Source: Bettongia penicillata ogilbyi (lineage: Eukaryota > Chordata > Mammalia > Diprotodontia > Potoroidae). Taken from it: a stretch of DNA of 64,000 nt. A program made the position numbers and the translations under genes. Shown piece after piece: positions 56,769 to 64,000 of the stretch. Positions within the stretch are counted from its first letter, which is position 1, and every line of letters begins with the position of its first letter. The notes under the pieces are model-generated. The model was not told the DNA's origin. It saw only the letters and a program-made list of their open reading frames with translations, and did no database searches. The stretch covers positions 1,072,001-1,136,000 of the forward strand of contig JAJHZJ010000028.1 of NCBI GenBank assembly GCA_023548195.1, in the 5' to 3' direction.

Positions 56769-57154
56769 ATAATGTGTACTCTAGATTTTGACAGAGCAAA
56801 TTACAGAGGATTTAGAAAAAGGATAGGTAGGTAAGTTCTTAAGACCTAATATTCCTTAAGTAAAATCAGCCTAGGGTTAGAAAACTCAGGAATGATATAA
56901 TAAAGATAAAAATTACCACACTGAGAAGGAAAAGAGGTAGTTGTTTACAGAAACAGATGTGACTGCATAAGAAACTCATGAACCAAGTGAAACTTTTAAA
57001 AATTATACATGGAAGATGAATACTAAAATATCAAGAACATTAAAAGTGTTAATGAACTGTATCTGGAGATTTATGTGAAGGACCAAAAACATTGTTGAAA
57101 TTTAGCAATCTGGAGTGAAAAAAGATCCAAGGAGGTAAAGGATTTCTCTTAATA
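56769..57154. other. No feature recognised
   Basis: A-rich sequence, possibly the decayed 5' continuation of the CR1/L3 remnant that follows. Confidence 0.4.
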
Positions 57155-57690
57155 GTAGACCAAACTAATAATTTATGACTATTCAGAACAGGGAACTATT
57201 TAGCTCCTTTTGCTTTTCTCTTCCAAGAAGAATTATTTGGGGACTTGAAAGGATAGAACAAAAAAGGAATAACAGATCACTGAAACTGAAGATAAATAAA
57301 TATATTTGTAAGAAGAACCCGAGTTCTCAGTTCAAATCACCAGGCTCAGATGAACTATATACTAAAATACTGACCTATACTAGTGACTTTGATTATTGAA
57401 ACACTGTTGATGATTTTTGAAAAATTTTCTTTGGAAAGTAAGACTAGAAAAAAGCTAGCAAAAATGTTATGCAGCTTTTCAAAAAAGGATAAAACAATAG
57501 AATCTGTAAACCATAGGTTAATGTCAACTTCAAGTGCTTATAAATTCTAGAGTACGTTATGGAAGAGAGATATGTGAGCATTTAAAAAGAGAAACAGTGA
57601 TAACTAAATCATGGCCTGACCCCAAAGAGATCATGAATATACCGTATAAAAGAGAACTTCATGATTTAATAATCGTCTTTTAAGAGTTTT
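57155..57690 (+). pseudogene. CR1/L3-like LINE reverse-transcriptase remnant
   Basis: The peptide FKSPGSDELYTKILT (near 57330-57375) resembles the 'PGPDxLHPRVLKE' entry to CR1-type reverse transcriptase. The nucleotide order after it ('gcagcttttcaaaaaaggat', 'aataga-atctgtaaaccat' for the 'NYRPVSL' region, 'agtacgttatggaagagaga', 'tgtgagcatttaaaaagaga') follows the CR1/L3 coding sequence, including 'LFKKG'. Stops and frameshifts are frequent. Identified by eye. Confidence 0.5.
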
Positions 57691-58679
57691 TTTTTAAATT
57701 TGATATGCATGCTCATGTTGGTTGGTGATTGTTAAATTCAGAATTAAAAGGTTAGTTTTTTGTTTGTTTTAAGAAAGTTGCCACCAAAACAAAATATGCT
57801 AGCTCCCCATTTGGATTGGAATGTCCATGAAAACAGGAGGTGCTCAATAATACTTGCTGATTTGATTCACCAACCTTAAAATCCTGTTAGTTCCAGGACA
57901 TTCCAGGATAAATGCTGTCTCCTAAGGTGGTCTCTGCTGGGAAAAGACAGCATTACCCCTCAGTCTTATTTGAGTGCTGGTTGAAATAAGTTAGCTGTCT
58001 TTCTGACTCTTATCAACTCTTGAAGTAGAGAATATAATCATTTTTGTTTGAAAGAGTTTTTCCCCCCTATCAATCACAATAACTTGAAAGATAGGATAAT
58101 TTCACCAGAAGTTTTAATGACAAGCTTGATAATGCCAACAAGCAGTGAATGAAGAATTTATATTGAATAGCATCCATGTATAGTACAAACTGACTATAGA
58201 AGGAATATTTGCGTGTTCATTTTATCTAAGTAATGGACCCATAAAAATAAAAAGCACTTGATAATGAGTGTTCTCAACTAGTAAGGTAACAGACATGTTG
58301 TAAAACTATAATGTATGTCTGTTGATTGATTTAAAAGGAAAACTAATCTATTTTTCTGATAAAAGACAGATTGCAAATGATAATTATAGCTATATTGAGT
58401 CTAAGTATCAATTTACACTTAATCCAAGTAAAATGTTATTTATATTACAGTGACTTTTACTTAAAAAAGGAGGAAGAAAACTAAAAAAAAGCAGGAGGAA
58501 AGAAAGGGAGAGGAAGATAAGGAGAGTGAAGGGAGAAATCTAGAGAAGTTGGAAAGGGAAGAAGATGGAATAAAACTTCCTCATTAGAAAGGAAAGTTAA
58601 GGAGATTCATTCTATTGAAATAAAGATATAGGCACTGGCATTTTCTACCTTTCTGTATGGTGGACAGAGAAGAAGAAAG
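57691..58679. other. No feature recognised; GGA-rich run near 58460-58570
   Basis: AT-rich, then a purine-rich stretch just before HAL1 copy B. Confidence 0.5.
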
Positions 58680-58690
58680 AGAAGCAATAA
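58680..58690. repeat. Target-site duplication, left of HAL1 B
   Basis: AGAAGCAATAA, identical to 61551-61561. Confidence 0.9.
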
Positions 58691-59521
58691 TTTTTTTTAA
58701 TGTTTATTTATTTTTAGTTTTCAACACACATTTCCATAAAATTTTGAGTTTCAAATTTTCTCCCCATCTCTCCCTTCCCCCCACCCCATAATGCCTTGCA
58801 TTCTGATTACCCCTTCCTTCAATCTGCCCTCCTTTCTATCACACCACACCTTTCCCTTATCCCCATCTTCTCTCTTTTCTTGTACAGCAAGGTAGATTTC
58901 TGTATGCCATTACCTGTATTTCTTATTTCCCAGTTGTATGTACAAACAATTCTCAACATTTGTTTCTAATTCTTTGAATTTCAACTTCTCTCCCTTCTTC
59001 CCTCCCTCCCACCCATCCCCACTGAGAAGGCAAGCAATTCAATATAAGCTATGTGTGTGCAGTTTTGCAAAAGACTTCCATAATAGTCATGTTGTATGAG
59101 ACTAACTATATTTTCCTCCATCCTATCCTGCCCCCCATTTATTCTATTCTCTCATTTGAACTTGTCCCTCCCCAAAAATCTTACTTCTAATTACTCCATT
59201 CTCCCATTTGACCTCCCTTCTATCATCTCCCTCACTTCCCTTGTCCCTTTCTCCCCTACTTTCCTGTAGTGTAAGATAGATTTTCATACCAAATTGAGTC
59301 AGCATGTTATTCCCTCCTTAAGCCAAATGTGAAGAGAGTAAGTTTAACTTTTTCCCTCTCACTTCCTCCCTTTTCTCCTCCATTGAAAAAGCTTTTTCTT
59401 GTCTCTTTTATGAGTGATAATTTGCCCCATTCTATTTCTCTCTTTCTCCTCCCAATATATTCTCTCTCCTTAATTTTATTTTTTTAGATATCATCACTTC
59501 TTATTCAACTAAACCTGGACT

Positions 59522-59525
59522 CTGT

Positions 59526-59558
<33 letters not shown>
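59522..59558. repeat. (TG)n inside HAL1 B
   Basis: A TG run at the position matching the CA run of copy A. Confidence 0.9.
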
Positions 59559-59559
<1 letters not shown>

Positions 59560-59684
59560 AATTCCTCCAACTGCCCAAATACTGAGAAAAGTCTCAAGCA
59601 TTACAAATATTATCTTTCCATGTAAGCATGTAAACAGTTCAATATTAGAAAATCCTTTATGATTTCTCTTTCCTGTTTACCTTT

Positions 59685-60757
59685 TCATAATTCTCTTGAT
59701 TCTTGTGTTTGAAAATCAGATTTTCTCTTCAGTTCTGGTCTTTTCATCAAGAATGCTTGAAAGTCCTCTATTTCATTGAATGATCATTTTTTCCCCTGAA
59801 GTATTATACTCAGTATTGCTGGGTAGGTGATTCTTGGTTTTAATCCCATTTCCTTTGACTTCTGGACTATCATGTTCCAAACTCTTTGATCCCTTAATGT
59901 AGAAGTGGCCAGATTCTGTGTTATCCTGATTGTATTTCCACAATACTCAAATTGTTTCTTTATAGCTGCTTGCAATATTTTCTCTTTGACCTGGGAACTC
60001 TGAAATTTGGTTACAATATTCCTAGGAGTTTTTATTTTTGGGTTTCTTTCAGGAGGTGATTGGTGGATTCTTTCAATATTTATTTTGCCCTCTGTTTCTA
60101 GAATATCAGAAAAGATGATATTTAGGCTCTTTTTTTGATCATGGCTTTCAGGTAGCCCCATAATTTTTAAATTGTTTCTCCTGGATCTGTTTTCTAGGTC
60201 AGTTGTTTTTCCGATGAAATATTTTACATTATCTTCCATTTTTTTTCATTCTTTTGGTTTTCTTTTGTAATTTCATGATTTCTAATAAAGTCATTAGCTT
60301 CCCTTTGTTCCATTCTCATTTTTAAAGAACTATTTTATTCAGTGAGCTTTTGAACCTCCTTTTCCATTTGGCTAATTCCACTTTTTAAAACATTCTTCTC
60401 CTCATTGGCTTTTTGGACCTCTTTTTTCCAATTGACTTAGCCTATTTTTAAAGGTGTTATTTTCTTTGGCATTTTTTTTTGGGGGGGGTCTCTTGTAGTA
60501 AGCTGTTGACTTGCTTTTCATGATTTTCTTGCATCTCTCTCATTTCTCTTCCCAATTTTTCCTCCATCTGTTTTACTTGATTTTCAAAACTCTTTTTGAG
60601 CTCTTCCATGGCCTCAGATCATTGCATATTTAGTTTAGAGGCCTCTGATGGTAAGCGTTGCTCTTTCTCATCTGAAAGGATGAAAGAAAATACCACCTGC
60701 TCACCAAGAAAATAACCTTCTGTAGTCTTATTGGGTTTTTTTTTCTTTTTTGGGCAT
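59685..60757 (-). pseudogene. HAL1 copy B ORF1 (L1 ORF1p-like), broken
   Basis: Starts MPKKRKKN at 60757. A coiled-coil part rich in Lys, Glu and Gln follows, longer than in copy A by about 84 nt. The best-preserved frame is 59784-60239 (151 codons), with KTTDLENRSRRNNLKIMGLP (RRM start), INIERIHQSPPERNPK and the C-terminal QFEYCGNTIRITQNLATSTL and GLKPRITYPAILSIILQG. A stop at 59784-59786 precedes the family end at about 59685, and frameshifts (for example near the poly-C/G run at about 60470-60490) break the N-terminal half. Relative to copy A, 24 nt (8 codons) are missing in the RRM region. The role of the family protein is RNA binding and trimer formation on the element's own RNA. Confidence 0.88.
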
Positions 60758-61550
60758 TTTCCCAGCCACTTATTTGACTTTTGAGTCCTTTGTCAAGAGG
60801 AGGGTATACTCTGGGGATCGTAAGTTCTCAGTTCTTCCAAGGTGGCACAGTCAAGGGAGAGGAGTTTACTCCTTTCCTGGTCTGCACACTGGTCTGGGAG
60901 CAACCAAAAACTTTTCTGCCCAGAATCTGTGAGTAATAAAATTCCCACTCTACAGCCACCTCCAGCTCCACAATGCCCCAGGGCCTTGCTCAAAGACTGA
61001 GATTCAGATCAGCTGCTCAATTCACCTACGGCTTTGGGTGGAGGGCAGGGATCAGCTGCTCAATTCCTCCATGGGCTTTAGGCTGAGGGCTCCACAAGTA
61101 GCATCTGCAGCTGATGCCATCACTGCTGCTGCTGCTGCCTCCACCACTGCTGCCTGGCTCCAGGGGTAGAAGAAGACCCTGCTCCCTTCCTGCCCTTTGA
61201 GAAAGCCCTCTCACTGACCTTTGAAGTTGTCTTTAGACTTTGTGGGTTGAGGAATCTAAGAACCTACACTGCTCTGGAGATTTCACCCCAGAGGCTTGTT
61301 CTGGTCTTATTCCTCCCAATGCCTCATGGCCAAGGCTGGGCTGTGCTCTGCTCCATGCCCTATGTGATAGACCTTTTCTGTTGGCCTTCCAGGCTACCTT
61401 GGGCTGGAAATCTCTTTCACTCTGTTGTTCTGTGGCTTCTGCTGCTCTAGAATTTGTTGAGAATCACTTTTTACAGGTATTTTATGAGCTGTGGGAGAAG
61501 AGCTAATTTATGTGCCACTTTCTATTCTGCCATCTTGGCTCTGCCCCCCA

Positions 61551-61561
61551 AGAAGCAATAA
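61551..61561. repeat. Target-site duplication, right of HAL1 B
   Basis: AGAAGCAATAA, identical to 58680-58690. Confidence 0.9.
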
Positions 61562-61973
61562 CTTAAGAACAAACTTTCGGGAAAGAATTTTTTTCATGTT
61601 GTACTGGCTTAAGCACAAAAGTCATGAATTCATCCTGGAAAGAGATTTTGATTACAAATTTCAAGATACTGAGCAAGTTAGAGGGAAATTCTCTTTGAAA
61701 ACTTGAGGACTAGAGAAAGGTGAGATTAGATTAACCAGTTGTTAATAAGGATTGGGGATAAATGAGAAAGATCTCAAATTGTATGCCCAGGTTTTTATTT
61801 TCTGTAAAGATTATCCTCTGTCAATAGAATGAACACTTTTTCTCAGCTAATATATTTCTGATATTTTAAAGAAGATCCTTGAATAGAAAGGCACATTAAG
61901 TTTTCTTAGGCTCTATGACTATGAGAACATGACTATTCTATAACCCAAACATTATTGTACACCTAATGATGGC
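61562..61973. other. No feature recognised
   Basis: AT-rich flank that was contiguous with 58679 before the HAL1 insertion. Confidence 0.5.
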
Positions 61974-62222
61974 AGCAGAGCAACTAGATGGCTCAGTGGC
62001 TAGAGGACCAGGCCTGGAGTCAAGAAGACCTAAATTCAAATCCAACCTGAGACATTTACTAACTCTGTGATACTGGGCAAGTCATTTAACCTGTGTTTGC
62101 CTAAATCCATGAAGGAAATAGTAAACCACTGCAGTACTTTTGCCAAGAAAACCACAGACAGTATGGTCCATGGGGTCACAAAGGTCAGACAAGACTAAGC
62201 AACTCAACAATAGTAATAACAA
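61974..62222 (+). mobile_element. RTE-tailed tRNA SINE, sense
   Basis: 'gcaactagatggctcagtgg', 'gaccaggcctggagtcaaga', 'actgggcaagtcatttaacc' and 'aaaccactgcagtacttttg', then an extended tail 'gtatggtccatggggtcaca' and AAGGTCAGACAAGACT. The tail contains the RTE 3'-terminal wording seen at 62790-62845. Confidence 0.92.
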
Positions 62223-62644
62223 CATACACTAATTATAATAAAAGCAGCTAAATCTTGGAACCGCCTGGAGTGATAAGTTTGAAGACCTACATAGGCAAAA
62301 TGATAATGAAAATCACAACAAGGATATCAAGAAGGGAATCAAGTAAGTGAATTTCTCTAGTCAATGATTTCCTTTAGTGGGACCTCCTAAGGATGGTGAA
62401 CCTATGGCCCTCTAGGTCCTCAAGTGCAACTCTTTAACTGAATCCAGACTTCACAGAACAAATCCTTGAGACCCATTGCGGCTGAAGTGGAACTTGCTTA
62501 TTTGAATAAAGTGCCCTTCCATGGATCAAAGACTGGCTTTTCTTAGAGAATGTTCCAATTATGTGCTGTGTCCTCATCATCAATATTTGATTCATATCTT
62601 AAAAAACCAAGAAATGCTTAATCAGTGCTTTCCTAATGTCCTAA
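62223..62644. other. Unassigned; fragment at 62395-62520 may be a DNA transposon scrap
   Basis: 'ctaggtcctcaagtgcaact', 'ctttaactgaatccagactt' and CACAGAACAAATCC recall a mammalian hAT-type repeat, but I cannot confirm it. Nothing else recognised. Confidence 0.3.
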
Positions 62645-62850
62645 AAGACCCTGATATTGAGAAGATTGAAGGCAAAAGGAAAAGAGGAAGGCCAAGTATG
62701 AGAAGGGATAGATAGTATCACAGAAACAACAAAAATAAATTTAAACAGATTTCAAGGAATAGTGGAGGACAGAAGGATCTGATGTGCTTTCATCCATAGG
62801 GTCATGAAGAGTCAAGACACACAAGAATAACAAGACTATTTAGATGGTCA
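62645..62850 (+). mobile_element. RTE/BovB-like LINE 3' end, sense
   Basis: The peptide DIEKIEGKRKRGRPSMRRDR (ending at 62712) matches the RTE/BovB C-terminal 'KIEGRRRRGRQRMR' region. The nucleotide end 'ccatagggtcatgaagagtc' with a CAAGA-type tail matches the RTE terminus. This is a 5'-truncated, decayed copy. Confidence 0.75.
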
Positions 62851-63394
62851 GACAAAAACAACAGATCTAGATACTTTATCTCCTTAAAAAGAGTCCTTAT
62901 GTTCCCATTGAATAGTACGAAAGGATGACAAATCAAGGCTAACACATGAAGTCTAACTTTAATGAGTTTTAAAATAGCTTCTTGAATGTAATAAGAAATT
63001 GTCAAATCCATACTTCTGCAGAAACACTCCACAGGATCCCCTTTGCTTTGACGTTGGCCTTCTTTCCTTACCTTTTAAAGAGTACAATATTAACAAATGA
63101 TTATTTTCTTGACTTGTTTAAGAGATGTGTCGCCAAATGTAGATTATCCATTTTAGGCCCTCAAAGGGTGAGGAGTAGGGGGATTGAAGGAGGGGAGAGA
63201 TTTTGGCAAAAGCTGATCTAACTGTGTAGGAGGGAGATTAATGGAAGGCAAATTGGGGAGCAATTAATCAAACAGCATTAGAAAGTGAAAAGGAAGAAAC
63301 AAAGATTCAGGGCTTGACAGGAAAATTCTAAATCCTTTGTATTTGGCACCAATCAAGAAAGAAAAAGAAGAAGAAAAAGCAAAATTGGGCTGAA
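62851..63394. other. No feature recognised
   Basis: Mixed sequence without readable repeats; purine-rich near 63345-63385. Confidence 0.45.
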
Positions 63395-64000
63395 AAGTTC
63401 ATGAATATGCTCCAATTAATCTGTATGCTGCAGCAATGCTTTTTAGTTTGGTTCATTTAAATCTGAAATTCTCTTCCTCGTTGATGTCAGCTAGTTAGCC
63501 AAGATGGTGTATTACTGTTATGATCACTGTAGCACACATAATTTAGATTTATCTCTTTGGGGACGCAGCTCCACCCCCTGCTAGCTAATATGCTCTCCAT
63601 GTTTAATGATGCAAAAAATGTCCCTGAGTACAGGTTATTTATCTTTATCAGGGCCTTCCTTGGGCGGGCTGTCAGTTATCCACTCGGATGTTTGTTCCTA
63701 AATGGTTTGTTCTCATCCACATTCCAGGGCAATCTTGAAGCCCACATCTTTACAGATGTTAGCAGCTTAAGGTTTTCAGATACACCTTAATCATGCTGAT
63801 TTATGTGTCTGAATGAGCTATTCTTGTGATCCAGGGCTACAAACTCTGAAATCACTGTCATGGTGATGCAAGATCAGTCCAAAGCTCCAGAAAAAACTTG
63901 GATTGAGAGGAAAGATCACAAAGTAGGAAAGGTTTCACTGAATGATTTTCAGTGGGTAATCACCAGTCAAATGCTAAAGGCTCTTCTAATAATGATGAAG
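63395..64000. other. Repeat-free stretch, candidate conserved non-coding DNA
   Basis: About 600 bp with no recognised repeat and a more even base composition than the flanks. It holds motifs such as 'caattaatctgtatgctgca', 'cttatcagggcc'-like GATA sites and 'gatgcaaaaaatg'. The 77-codon frame (63557-63790) has no domain, and no clear splice pair frames it. Confidence 0.35.

Larger units (their letters stand above)
58691..61550 (-). mobile_element. HAL1 (ORF1-only L1 derivative), copy B, full length
   Basis: About 2.86 kb, antisense. The 5' end (at 61550, reading TGGGGGGCAGAGCCAAGATG) is the classic L1 start. A 5' UTR, ORF1 (60757 down to 59685) and about 1 kb of pyrimidine-rich (plus-strand) 3' region follow, ending in an A-rich tail (T-run at 58691). 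There is no room for, or trace of, ORF2. The perfect 11-bp duplication AGAAGCAATAA flanks both ends, the mark of target-primed reverse transcription. The last part (58691-59100) resembles the 3' end of the L1 at 20196-20400, which explains how L1 enzymes could mobilise it. HAL1 elements are known from mammals; this copy is an intact insertion but its ORF is dead. Confidence 0.9.

Noticed and set aside
63557..63790. 77-codon frame as a possible exon
   Set aside because: No acceptor/donor pair that fits the frame and no recognisable domain; possible conservation is treated as non-coding.

Overview
The window is non-coding DNA from a mammal, almost certainly a marsupial. It is AT-rich, has no open reading frame longer than 151 codons, and is filled with a characteristic mix of mobile elements. 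These are MIR-related CORE-SINEs in dozens of diverged copies, tRNA-type SINEs whose tail matches RTE/BovB LINEs (the Mar1/WALLSI style), RTE/BovB-like LINE pieces, L2 and CR1/L3 remnants, marsupial-type L1 3' ends, and two ORF1-only L1 derivatives (HAL1). All family names come from recognised sequence and recalled consensus, not from a database search. I cannot tell opossum from Australian marsupials.

Layout. 0-5 kb: CORE-SINEs and an antisense BovB-like RTE fragment (2019-2675). 5-13 kb: (TC)n and (GA)n microsatellites, an antisense L2 broken up by SINEs (9490-11180), and a G-rich purine tract (12594-12792). 13-18 kb: dense nested SINE/L2 insertions, two of them with readable target-site duplications. 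18-28 kb: a decayed RTE reverse-transcriptase region (21650-22770) and two antisense L1 3' ends (20196-20858, 26496-27465). 28-37 kb: sparse old repeats, a 22-bp perfect palindrome, and a second copy of an unassigned 235-bp repeat. 37.9-40.4 kb: HAL1 copy A, sense. 40-58 kb: L2 and SINE fragments, an antisense L1 3' end (53766-54610), a CR1/L3 remnant, and long repeat-poor stretches. 58.7-61.5 kb: HAL1 copy B, antisense, full length, with an 11-bp target-site duplication. 61.5-64 kb: an RTE-tailed SINE, an RTE 3' end and a repeat-poor end that may be conserved.

How the parts relate. No host gene, exon, structural RNA gene or CRISPR array could be supported. What works together here is the retroelement ecology. 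The HAL1 copies have no reverse transcriptase of their own and share their 3' end with the L1 copies. The tRNA-type SINEs share their last bases with the RTE LINEs in the same window. L2/CR1 remnants form the old background into which SINEs inserted. The window is best read as an intron or intergenic region. I found no undescribed biological system. The better leads are the HAL1 pair, the unassigned 235-bp repeat, the palindrome and the repeat-poor stretches.
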